Positions 1 through 7,648 of a stretch of DNA of 20,699 bases are shown here, in pieces. Position 1 is the first letter of the stretch. Each line of letters starts with the position of its first letter. Under the pieces are notes generated by a model, which made no database searches, was not told the DNA's origin, and saw only the letters and a list, made by a program, of their open reading frames with translations. The DNA comes from a virus, in the IMG/VR virus record IMGVR_UViG_3300024999_000466, positions 1 through 20,699 of that record; one strand, written 5' to 3'. A program made the position numbers and the translations under genes.

Positions 1-2
1 CA

Positions 3-77
3 TTTGCCGCCAGGGCTGATTACCCTGAAGGCGCAAAACCAAGGAGCATGTACTTTGTATCTCCTGATAAAAACTGA
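3..77 (+). CDS. possible 3' end of an upstream gene (partial)
   Basis: One forward frame is open from the window edge to a TGA at 75-77 and would encode 24 C-terminal residues ending in YFVSPDKN. The reading is only plausible: it is short, no family is recognisable, and a second frame is also open here (4-192). The composition is more protein-like than the alternative, and a gene ending just upstream of the next one would fit the operon layout. Bases 78-194 hold nothing I recognise apart from the ribosome-binding site of the next gene. Confidence 0.25.
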   Translation, partial: FAARADYPEGAKPRSMYFVSPDKN

Positions 78-194
78 AAGCCTGCCTGCATCCGCGATAG
101 TTTCAGAAACTAGTTTGCCGTCTTTTCCTTGGTTGGGGCGTCATTCATCATGCGCGGGTGTAGTCGGGCTTTTGTGGTTTATGGGGAGGTAAAA

Positions 195-785
195 ATGAAA
201 AGACCGATTCTCTTTTCCGGGCCCATGGTCCTGGCGATTCTGGAAGGACGCAAGACGCAGACGCGGCGGATTGCCAAGGTTACGGGAGACGGTTGCAAGC
301 CTGGATTTATAACCCCGCTAGGTTGTCATGTGCCGAGAAGGGTAGAAGAGCATATTTCGTACTGCCCTTATGGCAAAGTTGGGGACCGCCTTTGGGTGCG
401 AGAGGCATTTCACCTGTGCGGGACTGACATCAACGGGAAGCCGCATACTGAATGGATTTACAGGGCCGGGAGCTACGAGGAACCAGGAATGGAGTGCACC
501 GTCTGTAAGAAGCCTGTGCGCTGGAAACCATCAATCCACATGCCGCGATACGCATCACGGCTCACGCTGGAAATTACTGATGTCAGTGTGGAGCGGCTGC
601 AGGATATCAGCGAAGAAGACGCGAAGGCCGAGGGGTGCGCCCCTGGATTAACCAACGTGAAAAAATGCCACGGCTGGACCCCTTATGTTCTTGGTTATTC
701 GCTCCTTTGGAATGAGATCAACGGCCCCGACGCATGGAGAAAAAACCCCTATGTATGGGTTGTCTCTTTTGTGGCGGTGAAATAG
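195..785 (+). CDS. ASCH-like phage protein (morphogenetic-protein-like annotation in other phages)
   Basis: A 196-aa protein of a family common in phage early regions, usually annotated as hypothetical, 'morphogenetic' or ASCH-domain. Visible hallmarks are the N-terminal MKRPILFSGPMV segment followed by EGRKTQTRR (the G-x-K-x-QT-x-R signature of ASCH/PUA-like folds), then CPYGKVGDRLWVREAF, then a WKPSIHMPR segment with ITDV..ERLQDIS, and a C-terminal NPYVWVVSF strand. ASCH domains are thought to bind RNA or modified nucleosides, but the phage role is unknown. I chose the ATG at 195 over an open extension back to 129 because GGGGAGGT lies 5 nt upstream and homology-like sequence begins there. 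It lies 3 nt before the replisome organizer, so the two are probably co-transcribed. Confidence 0.8.
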   Translation: MKRPILFSGPMVLAILEGRKTQTRRIAKVTGDGCKPGFITPLGCHVPRRVEEHISYCPYGKVGDRLWVREAFHLCGTDINGKPHTEWIYRAGSYEEPGMECTVCKKPVRWKPSIHMPRYASRLTLEITDVSVERLQDISEEDAKAEGCAPGLTNVKKCHGWTPYVLGYSLLWNEINGPDAWRKNPYVWVVSFVAVK

Positions 786-788
786 TCG

Positions 789-1654
<866 letters not shown>

Positions 1655-1679
<25 letters not shown>

Positions 1680-2860
1680 AAAAATCTCTGGTCGGGATTA
1701 TTCTGCAAAAACCGCAAACTATTGCGGAGATTCAGCAGATGGTGGCCGACGAGGATTTCTCTGACTTCAGGGCCGCCAAGGTTTACAGGGAGGCTTTGGC
1801 CGCTTTTCGCTCAGGAGGCACTTTTGACCTTGTGATCGCAGCAGCTTCTATGCCGAAACATGCGGTGTGGCTGGCTGAAGCACATGATGTTATCCCGATC
1901 AACTACCGGGAATACGCAAGTAAAATCAACAACGAAGCACGATGTCGCCGGATAAAAGAAGGCGCACTGAAGGTTTCTAAATCATCAGGCGATCAGGCTG
2001 ACGATCTCCTGCGCGAACTCAGCGCACTGCATCGGAGCGAACAGAGGTCAACAGGGAAAACAGGGGTAATATCAGATGTTGCCACCCGTACATTTGAGCT
2101 GATTGAAAAAAATCGTGCCCGTGGGAAAATGCACGGCGTCCGCACGGGTTTTGATTTTCTTGACGATGCGTTTGTCAGGTATGTCCCTGGGCATATGTGG
2201 CTGGTTACCGGATTCACCAGCGCCGGGAAAACGACAATGGCAATAGAGATGTTGTCCAGGGTGAACAAAGCCAGGGTGATGGTCGTGTCCACGGAAATGA
2301 CTGAGGAGCAGCTTGTCGCAAGAATGGTTTCAAGGGAAACTGGATTGCACAATCAAAAAGTGCTGTCCGGGATGCTGGAGCCGGAAGAATACGATACTGT
2401 CTTGGCGGTAATGGCGCGGATAAAAGAGCAGAGTATGGCAGTAGTCGATGACCGACGCGAGCTGCAGGAGATCGAGGGCATTGTCATGCAGCAGGCAATG
2501 GCCGGCGGAGTCGATGTCGTATTCCTTGATTATGTGCAACAGATACGGTGCAAGGGTGTTCCCCGTAAAGAGTGGGGAGCGGAGGCTGCGGACCGGATAC
2601 AGGAGCTTGCCAAGCGGGCCAGAACGTGCATCGTCTGTTTTTCCCAGGTTTCAAATCAGGTTGGCCGTGGCGAAGTTGAACAACTGGAGGGCAAGGGAGC
2701 TGGAGAATGGGCGGCTTGCGCTGATGTCGGGGTGAGGTTGCGCCGGGACTTGAAAAAGGACAAATATTTGCTCGGGTTCGATATGCAGAAAGGCCGGCAT
2801 TACGGAACGTTACAGAAGGACTTGACCTTTATGGCCAACTTTACGAGGATAAGCGAATGA
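1655..2860 (+). CDS. dnaB: DnaB-type replicative DNA helicase
   Basis: A 401-aa hexameric 5'-3' helicase that would unwind phage DNA at the fork. Residues 1 to about 100 resemble the DnaB N-terminal helical domain (EKSLVGIILQKP, then a YREALAAFRSGG segment). The RecA-like domain has Walker A GFTSAGKTT at 186-194, the VSTEM motif with catalytic-type Glu at 214, Walker B VDVVFLD at 286-292, and the FSQVS sensor around 329-333. The C-terminal part (360-390) carries RLRRD and GFDMQKGRHYG, the arginine-finger and DNA-binding region. It is slightly shorter than bacterial DnaB (about 470 aa), as usual for phage versions. It begins inside the end of the organizer gene and overlaps the next gene by ATGA, which suggests translational coupling. 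Confidence 0.93.
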
Positions 2861-3096
2861 TGAAATTAAGCAGGGACAAAAAGTACATCTTAATCAATGT
2901 AACCTCTGATTTTATCTATGAAATACCGTTGTTCACAATTAAAGGAGTAGCCGATATTGATCGGTGGAGGAATCACCTGCAGGAAAAGCAGTGGGCGACC
3001 GGAAGCGTTATCAGTGAGTTTGAGAAGTTGGCATCCAATAGCTTGCGGAGTCCGTTTTATAGGAACGAGCCAAGCGCCGGATACCATAAGGGCTGA
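2857..3096 (+). CDS. small hypothetical protein after the helicase
   Basis: A 79-aa protein whose ATG overlaps the helicase stop (ATGA at 2857-2860), so it is very likely translated by reinitiation. A second ATG directly follows and could be the true start. It begins MMKLSRDKKYILINV and has a mixed alpha/beta composition without cysteines or membrane segments. I do not recognise a family. Its position suggests a replication accessory role, but nothing in the sequence proves it. About 95 non-coding bases follow, including GGCAAGGGCG twice at 3131-3140 and 3142-3151. Confidence 0.6.
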   Translation: MMKLSRDKKYILINVTSDFIYEIPLFTIKGVADIDRWRNHLQEKQWATGSVISEFEKLASNSLRSPFYRNEPSAGYHKG

Positions 3097-3191
3097 CAAG
3101 GCAGGGCCTCCAGTCAATTTTAACGGGAGAGGCAAGGGCGTGGCAAGGGCGGGGGTGAGAAAAACGATTACAGGGCAAATTTGAGGTTTTT

Positions 3192-3554
3192 ATGCCAGCA
3201 CTGAATTTCAAGAAACAGTTCGCTCCGAAGGTTGAGTCCGGCGAGAAGCGACAGACGATTCGCGCTTGCAGAGAGGATGGGAAAAATCCTCACCCTGGGC
3301 AAACGCTGTACCTCTACACCGGGATGCGGACCAAGAGTTGCAGGAAGCTCAGGGAAGAAACGTGCCGGGAATCCTTGCCGGTCTATATGGACGCACAGGA
3401 AAACGGAATGGTAGACGTTTTTATCGGTGGGGACCTGCTCAGTTCTGCGGATGTTGAAAAGTTGGCCGTCGCTGATGGCTTTGATAGCTCCGATGAGTTT
3501 ATAAAATTCTTTTCTTGTTGCCTACCTTTTAAGGGATACCTCATCCTGTGGTAG
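3192..3554 (+). CDS. second ASCH-like phage protein
   Basis: A 120-aa protein of the ASCH/PUA-like type. It starts MPALNFKKQFAPKVESGEKR, immediately followed by QTIRA, which supplies the ASCH G-x-K-x-QT-x-R motif at about residue 17. HPGQTLYLYTGMRT (about 34-47) is the usual beta-strand core, and the C-terminus LPFKGYLILW is the strand typical of this family. GAGGT lies 5 nt before the ATG. It is the last rightward gene before the convergent terminator. ASCH proteins are linked to RNA or modified-nucleoside metabolism; no substrate can be read from this sequence. It shares the signature with the gene at 195-785 but is otherwise divergent, so it looks like a separate subfamily rather than a recent duplicate. 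Confidence 0.75.
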   Translation: MPALNFKKQFAPKVESGEKRQTIRACREDGKNPHPGQTLYLYTGMRTKSCRKLREETCRESLPVYMDAQENGMVDVFIGGDLLSSADVEKLAVADGFDSSDEFIKFFSCCLPFKGYLILW

Positions 3555-3599
3555 GCAATTTAACTCCCTCACTAATCCGGGCACAGGAAACTGTGAACG

Positions 3600-3628
3600 A
3601 AAAAGGCGGGCCAATGAGCGCCCGCCTT
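3600..3628 (-). terminator. intrinsic terminator of the leftward operon
   Basis: GGCGGGC (3605-3611) pairs with GCCCGCC (3620-3626) around an 8-nt loop, and flanking A/T bases extend the stem. Read leftward, the stem is followed by a T run (complement of AAAAA at 3600-3604), the canonical Rho-independent form. Read rightward, only TT follows, so it would be weaker for the replication operon. It lies between the two convergent operons. Confidence 0.85.
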
Positions 3629-3650
3629 CGGTATCCGATTTGTTACCTGT

Positions 3651-3827
3651 TCAGTCCGTGGCCACCGGCACCACTTCTGCCCCGGTCATCTGGTCAATGA
3701 TATTGCAGGCCGCCCAGAAGGTGCGAAACTTCCCCCTGAATTCACCCTCCGGGCTATCGACCCGCCATTGACCATCGGGCAGCGCGGTGATTTTGTAATG
3801 GTGGTAGATGGTTTCCCTGGAGGTCAT
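3651..3827 (-). CDS. small hypothetical protein, last gene of leftward operon
   Basis: A 58-aa protein starting MTSRETIYHHYKI. The start at 3827 is preferred over a 30-codon upstream extension because AGGGG sits 5 nt before it and because the extension overlaps the neighbouring gene and is arginine-rich shadow sequence. FRTFWAACNIIDQMTG is a plausible C-terminal amphipathic helix. No family is recognised. It lies just upstream of the operon's terminator. Confidence 0.65.
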   Translation of the reverse strand: MTSRETIYHHYKITALPDGQWRVDSPEGEFRGKFRTFWAACNIIDQMTGAEVVPVATD

Positions 3828-3837
3828 GATGATTCCC

Positions 3838-4212
3838 CTAAATCTGCTCAAGTTCCTTGGTATACAGGGTCGCCGCCGCCTCAGCCGCAACGTCAACCGA
3901 CTTGAAATTACCAACACCTTTTAACGGCGACATGAATTCAACCGAAATCTTTCCATCCCCGTGATAGACCATCCACCAGCAGCGATTACCACGGGTGAAA
4001 ATTATCTTTAGCGATTCGCAGTACAGCTCGAACCTTACGGCCACGCTCTGGTCGCTGAGGAGCATCTCGATGTCCATTGGGCGGAGGTGCAGGTAATTGT
4101 TCACCAGATTCGCGAGCTTGACTGCTTTCTCGCTATCTTTTACCATCTTTTCCCGTATCTCGCGGCCCCTTTTCTCCACTTTCTTTTTTGCTGCAAGTTC
4201 TAATGGCTTCAT
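3838..4212 (-). CDS. hypothetical protein with basic N-terminal helix
   Basis: A 124-aa protein. The first 40 residues are strongly charged and helical (KPLELAAKKKVEKRG, REKMVKDSEKAVKLANLV), followed by a beta-rich part (VRFELYCESLKIIF, CWWMVYHGDGKISVEF) and a C-terminal alanine-rich helix. The start overlaps the stop of the upstream gene by ATGA, so the two are translationally coupled. I cannot assign a family. The basic N-terminus would be compatible with nucleic acid binding, but that is speculation. Confidence 0.7.
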   Translation of the reverse strand: MKPLELAAKKKVEKRGREIREKMVKDSEKAVKLANLVNNYLHLRPMDIEMLLSDQSVAVRFELYCESLKIIFTRGNRCWWMVYHGDGKISVEFMSPLKGVGNFKSVDVAAEAAATLYTKELEQI

Positions 4213-4646
4213 GACTTTTCTTCCTCCTTTTTATTAAACCTCTTCACCCAGTTCTCGAATTGTTCAGGCCCGCCCCAGCATCCGGCCGGCGCGTGGTTGT
4301 AGAAGAAAACGATATACCGGTTGAGAATGGCCAAGTTCTCATCGTCGGCCCGGCCAACTGCGTTTTTAAGATCGTTGGTAATTATCGCCTTGAGGAATCC
4401 ACCAGGTATTGACCCCTCGAAAATGTAGCGAACTATCGCCCCTCGCATCCGTTCCGGTATCCCGCAACTCTCAAGACCTCGCCTCACTTCCTCGAACATT
4501 CCCGTCTTTGCTCCTCCGTTTTGTTGTTTAATCAGAATTACAGGGCAACGCCCCCTCATTCTCCCTCCCATGAGGTTTCGATAGAGCGCCTTCCCCATGG
4601 CATCGATTGTCTTGTCTAAGAAGTCCCCTGCGTTTGTTCTTGTCAT
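4209..4646 (-). CDS. conserved phage hypothetical protein
   Basis: A 145-aa protein. The central stretch RYIFEGSIPGGFLKAIITND, then LKNAVGRADDEN and NHAPAGCWGGPEQFENW, matches a pattern I associate with a small family of phage and plasmid early proteins of unknown function (P-GGFL-x-A-x-x-x-NDL-x-x-A-GRAD then the aromatic CWG end). AGAGGA precedes the ATG at 4646. It is coupled to the next gene by ATGA. About 70 non-coding bases separate it from the pentapeptide gene, containing a 6-bp hairpin (4688-4704) without a T run. Confidence 0.75.
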   Translation of the reverse strand: MTRTNAGDFLDKTIDAMGKALYRNLMGGRMRGRCPVILIKQQNGGAKTGMFEEVRRGLESCGIPERMRGAIVRYIFEGSIPGGFLKAIITNDLKNAVGRADDENLAILNRYIVFFYNHAPAGCWGGPEQFENWVKRFNKKEEEKS

Positions 4647-4715
4647 GCTGTCCTCTTTTTCTGCTCCTGGCAGTTTCCAGGATCGGCCAGGGAGCGAGTC
4701 CCTGACCTGTCCCGA

Positions 4716-5213
4716 TTACTTCCGTCCGTTTGATTCACACACGACCACGAGCGGTGCTTTCCAGGTGTCCCAGAACCGCCGCGACCTCGTTCCGTCCATC
4801 TGCGCTATTCGCTCATTGTCGAAATTCCACCAATCCACCAGGCTGTGAAACTCGCAGCCTATTTTCATGTGCGCGTCAAAAATGATGACGTGGTATTCTC
4901 CGGTTTCAATTTGGATAGGGATTTTCTCAATTGTTATTTTTTCACCGTTGGCCCGGCTCAGGTCGGCCCCGCTCAGGTCGGCCCCGCTCAGGTAGGCCCG
5001 GCTCAGGTAGGCCCCGCTCAGGTCGGCCCCGCTCAGGTTGGCCCCGCTCAGGTAGGCCCCGCTCAGGTTGGCCCCGCTCAGGTCGGCCTTATTCTCAATA
5101 GCCCATCTGACGGCAAGGCCGACTTTCGCAGATATCGCATCATCCTTCTTCGCCTTGATGTTGGCGATGAACTGTACCTCTCCGGTAAACCGGTTTTTAA
5201 TCTCGTATTTCAT
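4716..5213 (-). CDS. pentapeptide-repeat protein with conserved C-terminal phage domain
   Basis: A 165-aa protein. After a 42-residue N-terminus, nine pentapeptides of the form A(D/N/Y)LS(G/R) span residues 43-88, the PF00805 right-handed beta-helix type. The C-terminal 75 residues ([39 protein letters not shown]) form a domain seen downstream of pentapeptide repeats in other phage proteins. Nine repeats give only about two turns of helix, far fewer than the gyrase-protecting Qnr/MfpA DNA mimics, so that function is not implied. The ATG overlaps the upstream gene's stop (ATGA). Role is unknown. Confidence 0.85.
   Translation of the reverse strand: MKYEIKNRFTGEVQFIANIKAKKDDAISAKVGLAVRWAIENKADLSGANLSGAYLSGANLSGADLSGAYLSRAYLSGADLSGADLSRANGEKITIEKIPIQIETGEYHVIIFDAHMKIGCEFHSLVDWWNFDNERIAQMDGTRSRRFWDTWKAPLVVVCESNGRK
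4951..5085. repeat. nine tandem 15-bp repeats in the pentapeptide gene
   Basis: Nine consecutive 15-bp units close to GCCCCGCTCAGGTNG run without interruption and encode the pentapeptides on the minus strand. Variation between units is almost confined to one or two bases, including the codon for the variable residue, which points to recent expansion or gene conversion. The unit length keeps the frame whatever the copy number. Confidence 0.95.
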
Positions 5214-5407
5214 CTCTGTTCTCCTTTTTTATTCGTTCGTGGAACCGGCCTGTAGCGCAGTTCCGGGTAGGTAAAGTAATCAGTCTCCAGCCACCTACCG
5301 ATGTGCGCAAGCTGCGGACCGGAGTCCTTGTACTTCGGCGTTGGCTTCTCAAACAGCCACCACCATAGATCGAGGAAGATGTTCGTTTTTACTGGCTTTA
5401 ATTTCAT
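5210..5407 (-). CDS. small hypothetical protein
   Basis: A 65-aa basic protein with an aromatic cluster ([16 protein letters not shown]) near the N-terminus and a charged tail (RTNKKGEQR). It is coupled by ATGA overlap to the pentapeptide gene downstream and starts 2 nt after the upstream gene's stop codon. The tryptophan cluster is not long enough for a convincing membrane helix. No family is recognised. Confidence 0.6.
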   Translation of the reverse strand: MKLKPVKTNIFLDLWWWLFEKPTPKYKDSGPQLAHIGRWLETDYFTYPELRYRPVPRTNKKGEQR

Positions 5408-5409
5408 TT

Positions 5410-5664
5410 TTACCGTGCCTCGTATTGATATGGTTCCGCCTCAATGTGCCCTTTGAAGATCGCGAGGACGCAATAATCTGACAGAGCGTTGTCGTCGTTA
5501 ATCAGGTAATGGCCGACGCTTGTAGAGTCCGCGTCAATCGCCTGGACCTTGCCGGCATGAGCTGCGGCCTCGACCGAGGGCTCGTCAACATGCGCGGTGA
5601 ATGTGTCATACCCGAAGTCATCTGTTGCATACTCAGGCCGCTGGATAATCACTGTGTATTTCAT
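5410..5664 (-). CDS. small hypothetical protein
   Basis: An 84-aa acidic protein beginning MKYTVIIQRPEYATDDFG, followed by an alanine-rich helix (VEAAAHAGKVQAIDAD) and a strand (CVLAIFKGHIEAE). I use the ATG at 5664 because GGAGG lies 9 nt upstream; the open 11 codons before it overlap the neighbouring gene. The MKYTVI beginning and overall plan resemble the proteins at 5669-5848 and 6282-6524, which may be distant paralogues of a small alpha/beta fold. Function is unknown. Confidence 0.7.
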   Translation of the reverse strand: MKYTVIIQRPEYATDDFGYDTFTAHVDEPSVEAAAHAGKVQAIDADSTSVGHYLINDDNALSDYCVLAIFKGHIEAEPYQYEAR

Positions 5665-5668
5665 GGCT

Positions 5669-5848
5669 TCATTCCTCCGTAGGCTCGTAGAACTCAAGCA
5701 GAGATTGAATTCTGAGTAGGTTATCGTCCAGGGCTTTGTCGGTTTTTATCCCCCAGGCGAGGATATGCGCATACTCTGTAACTTCGGTAGTTGTCCCGCC
5801 TTCTTCATCTGACTCTTCAACGATCAATGCAATTCGGTATGTTTTCAT
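5669..5848 (-). CDS. 59-aa hypothetical protein
   Basis: An ATG at 5846-5848 opens a 59-codon frame ending in TGA at 5669-5671. It starts MKTYRIALIVEESDEEGG and ends in LLRIQSLLEFYEPTEE. It fills what would otherwise be a 210-base gap in a gap-free operon, on the same strand, with a 4-nt spacer to the next gene's start, whose GGAGG lies inside its 3' end. It is acidic and alpha/beta in pattern, like its neighbour at 5410-5664. The ribosome-binding site (GAG with an A-rich spacer) is weak. Function is unknown. Confidence 0.6.
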   Translation of the reverse strand: MKTYRIALIVEESDEEGGTTTEVTEYAHILAWGIKTDKALDDNLLRIQSLLEFYEPTEE

Positions 5849-5875
5849 TTTTCTCGTAGCCTCATTGTTGTTTAA

Positions 5876-6079
5876 TCAGAGTATCATTCCGTCCAGGTCG
5901 GCACGGTCTGATTTCGCATAATGGATTTCATCATATTCCTTGTGAATCCCGACCAGGAGCGGAATCCCCGCGACAAAGCGATCAACCCATTTGTAAGTGT
6001 CGGTTTCGGCCTCGGCGCGGCTTTTGTCGGATACTTTGCTGTCCAGGCTGTAGTCGTTGCAAACGTCGTAAAGTGTCAT
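5876..6079 (-). CDS. small hypothetical protein
   Basis: A 67-aa protein starting MTLYDVCNDYSLDSKVSD and ending DLDGMIL. It is rich in acidic and aromatic residues. GGAGG lies 8 nt before the ATG, inside the end of the upstream gene, and the start overlaps that gene's stop by ATGA. No recognisable domain. A 27-nt gap separates it from the 59-aa gene. Confidence 0.65.
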   Translation of the reverse strand: MTLYDVCNDYSLDSKVSDKSRAEAETDTYKWVDRFVAGIPLLVGIHKEYDEIHYAKSDRADLDGMIL

Positions 6080-6285
6080 TCCCCTGCCCTCCGTCTTGCC
6101 GGTGTTCCCAGCGGAATCTCCCTCCCCAGCACATAGACTCCAACATGGACGTTGGTCTCGGCTATGGTCCCGGTTACGCTGACCTTGACATCAAAGTCCT
6201 CATCGTCCGTGAATGGATGCCAAACCGTCACGTCATTATTCTTATCGCATTGTTTTAGCAGAGATATTAATTCCTTGACCTTCAT
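6076..6285 (-). CDS. small hypothetical protein
   Basis: A 69-aa protein starting MKVKELISLLKQCDKNNDV. The N-terminal pattern (MKVKELI..L, then a strand with a V/I-W/F motif) is common in small phage proteins, often annotated only as hypothetical. It has ATGA overlaps on both sides (6285/6282 and 6079/6076), placing it in a tightly coupled three-gene run. The tail is arginine-rich (PARRRAGE). Function is unknown. Confidence 0.7.
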   Translation of the reverse strand: MKVKELISLLKQCDKNNDVTVWHPFTDDEDFDVKVSVTGTIAETNVHVGVYVLGREIPLGTPARRRAGE

Positions 6286-6524
6286 GGCATATCCCTCCCG
6301 GTAAGCTCCGGAGTCAAGTCTCCAGCGAATACGGCGACGAGGGGATAAAGCCGCGCAAGGGTGATTTCGTCCGGGTATCCCTCCTCGGTCCCATTGTCAG
6401 CATAAAAAGCCTTTTCTCGCACAATCTTAACAGCGGCGCGCGCTTCTTCTGCCTCCGCCCCTTCTATGTAGGTATCGTCAAGCCCGCAATCTTCCCTTGC
6501 TAAGATAACCGTGTAATCTTCCAT
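6282..6524 (-). CDS. small acidic hypothetical protein
   Basis: An 80-aa strongly acidic protein beginning MEDYTVILAREDCGLDDT, followed by an alanine/glutamate helix (EEARAAVKIVREKAFYADN) and a final hydrophobic strand (LARLYPLVAVFAGDL). CACGGAG precedes the ATG by 6 nt. The plan (strand, helix, strand ending in V-x-F-x-G) parallels the gene at 5410-5664. High net negative charge is seen in some phage DNA-mimic or inhibitor proteins, but this one has no further sign of that role. Confidence 0.7.
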   Translation of the reverse strand: MEDYTVILAREDCGLDDTYIEGAEAEEARAAVKIVREKAFYADNGTEEGYPDEITLARLYPLVAVFAGDLTPELTGRDMP

Positions 6525-6603
6525 GGTTTTCTCCGTGTTGTTGGTTTATTTGTGACCAGCCATCCCCAGGGGCATGGCCTCCACCCGCCCCAGGCATCGC
6601 GTT

Positions 6604-6816
6604 TCACATCATAACCCGACCAGTGGGGCGACCGTGCTGTGCCATTGCCTGCGCGGTCTGCCTGGCGTCCGTCTCATCGTCGGTGAAATAAGTTGCCCGA
6701 TGGTCGGCACGGCCAAACTGGTAGAGCGTGACCGTGAATTCCTGCCAATCGTCGTCATAGTGGACCCGCGTTTCGATCCCGCCCCGCTTGATACATTCGA
6801 TCCGTCGTTTTGACAT
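6604..6816 (-). CDS. small hypothetical protein
   Basis: A 70-aa protein starting MSKRRIECIKRGGIETRVHY, with alternating strands (EFTVTLYQFG, THR-type turns) and a helix (DETDARQTAQAMAQHG). GGAGG and a second GGAG lie before the ATG. The 79 bases downstream to the next gene are GC-rich without a convincing ORF. No family is recognised. Confidence 0.65.
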   Translation of the reverse strand: MSKRRIECIKRGGIETRVHYDDDWQEFTVTLYQFGRADHRATYFTDDETDARQTAQAMAQHGRPTGRVMM

Positions 6817-6838
6817 CTCCGTGTTCCTCCGTGTTTGG

Positions 6839-7192
6839 TTATGCTTCCAGGCCCAGGGCTAGCAGGATTTCCCGGCGCTTATGCTCCATCCCGTGCTGTA
6901 CGCCCTTTACATACTCCTGCCGTGCGGCCTCGGCGGCCTCGGCGCGATCCTTCTCCATCTGGCGCTCAAGGTTCGATTTCGCTGACGCGGCACTTATCCC
7001 CATTGCTCCGTCATACGTTCCATTCCGCAGATCATCCAGGAGATCCACGGCGAGATACATTGCCTCACTCGCATTCCCAGCATCGGCGGCGTTGATGATC
7101 ATCTGGACGAAATTACAGAGCCCGTCCTTCATGTTTTTCGGCGGGGCGAGCTGCCGATAGTATCCCTGCGTTGCTGTTGTTTGTTCGGTCAT
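6839..7192 (-). CDS. hypothetical protein with charged helical C-terminus
   Basis: A 117-aa protein from the ATG at 7192, chosen because GGAGGG lies 7 nt upstream; the frame is open 35 codons further but that part overlaps another gene and looks like shadow sequence. The first half (GYYRQLAPPKNMKDGLCN) contains a pattern I have seen in small phage proteins; the second half is a long charged, alanine-rich helix likely to form a coiled coil (NLERQMEKDRAEAAEAARQE). Function is unknown. Confidence 0.7.
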   Translation of the reverse strand: MTEQTTATQGYYRQLAPPKNMKDGLCNFVQMIINAADAGNASEAMYLAVDLLDDLRNGTYDGAMGISAASAKSNLERQMEKDRAEAAEAARQEYVKGVQHGMEHKRREILLALGLEA

Positions 7193-7364
7193 GATTATTC
7201 CCTCCGTGTTTAATTTTACCTTCCCATTCCCTTGATACCCGATCATAACAGGCCTGACATATCCCATGGCTGATCCCGCCGGGCGCTCCCTTAGCATCCT
7301 GTACCAGGAAGAACACCCAGCAGTAGCAGCATTGAGTTATGAGGATTGTGGTTTGCGGGTTCAT
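7113..7364 (-). CDS. small zinc-ribbon-like protein, overlapping the next gene out of frame
   Basis: An 83-aa protein whose ATG overlaps the upstream stop (ATGA at 7361-7364). Cys12-x2-Cys15 and Cys36-x2-Cys39 (QCCYCW and HGICQACYDRV) make a two-knuckle zinc site. The last 26 codons run out of frame through the start of the gene at 6839-7192 for 80 bp, an unusually long overlap in this operon. Either the C-terminal tail is real but dispensable, or a small indel removed an earlier stop. The N-terminal half is the convincing part. Function is unknown. Confidence 0.6.
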   Translation of the reverse strand: MNPQTTILITQCCYCWVFFLVQDAKGAPGGISHGICQACYDRVSREWEGKIKHGGNNHDRTNNSNAGILSAARPAEKHEGRAL

Positions 7365-7558
7365 GCGTTGTCAACAAGTTCTTCGGAAAAGTGATCCGTC
7401 GCCATACTCAGGCAGGCGTCAAAGTCCACCCCTTCGGCGCGGCAAAAGTGCATAAGGTCTGTCAGAGCGTCAATAGTTCCGGTTTGTGGATCTTCGGCGG
7501 ACACCGCTACCATAATTTTCCACCCAGTTTCGACGCACAGTTCATTGTGAGTTGCCAT
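7361..7558 (-). CDS. small acidic hypothetical protein
   Basis: A 65-aa protein from the ATG at 7558, with GGAGG 5 nt upstream. The frame is open for 24 more codons to 7630, but that part is proline/arginine-rich and has no good ribosome site. Sequence: MATHNELCVETGWKIMVAVS, then a helix (IDALTDLMHFCRAEGVDFD) and a helical tail (MATDHFSEELVD). Coupled by ATGA to the zinc-ribbon gene. No family is recognised. Confidence 0.65.
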   Translation of the reverse strand: MATHNELCVETGWKIMVAVSAEDPQTGTIDALTDLMHFCRAEGVDFDACLSMATDHFSEELVDNA

Positions 7559-7648
7559 TATTTCCTCCGCTGTTTTTGGTTTACCTATCCCGCTCCGTGC
7601 AGGTTCGGGCGCGGCCATGACCCGCCGCACCCTGACCCGATCAGACCG

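Noticed and set aside
2957-3184. Forward 75-aa frame overlapping the small post-helicase gene
   Set aside because: Overlaps the ATGA-coupled gene for most of its length, has no good ribosome site and reads as low-complexity Gly/Arg sequence.
4688-4704. 6-bp hairpin (CAGGGA/TCCCTG) between the pentapeptide gene and the gene at 4209
   Set aside because: No T run in either direction and short stem; not enough to call a terminator or attenuator.
4951-5085. Tandem 15-bp units as a CRISPR-like array or iteron origin
   Set aside because: Units are contiguous without spacers and fully explained by coding of pentapeptides.
4716-5213. Pentapeptide protein as a gyrase-protecting Qnr/MfpA-type DNA mimic
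   Set aside because: Only nine repeats, about two helical turns, against several turns in those proteins; no basis for a resistance call.
4845-5255. Forward 136-aa frame with a VGPAQ repeat
   Set aside because: It is the antisense reading of the pentapeptide array; the minus strand has the ribosome site, ATGA coupling and a recognisable family.
6525-6605. Leftward 35-codon tryptophan-rich frame starting GTG
   Set aside because: Overlaps the start of the gene at 6282-6524, has no ribosome site and odd composition; more likely spacer.
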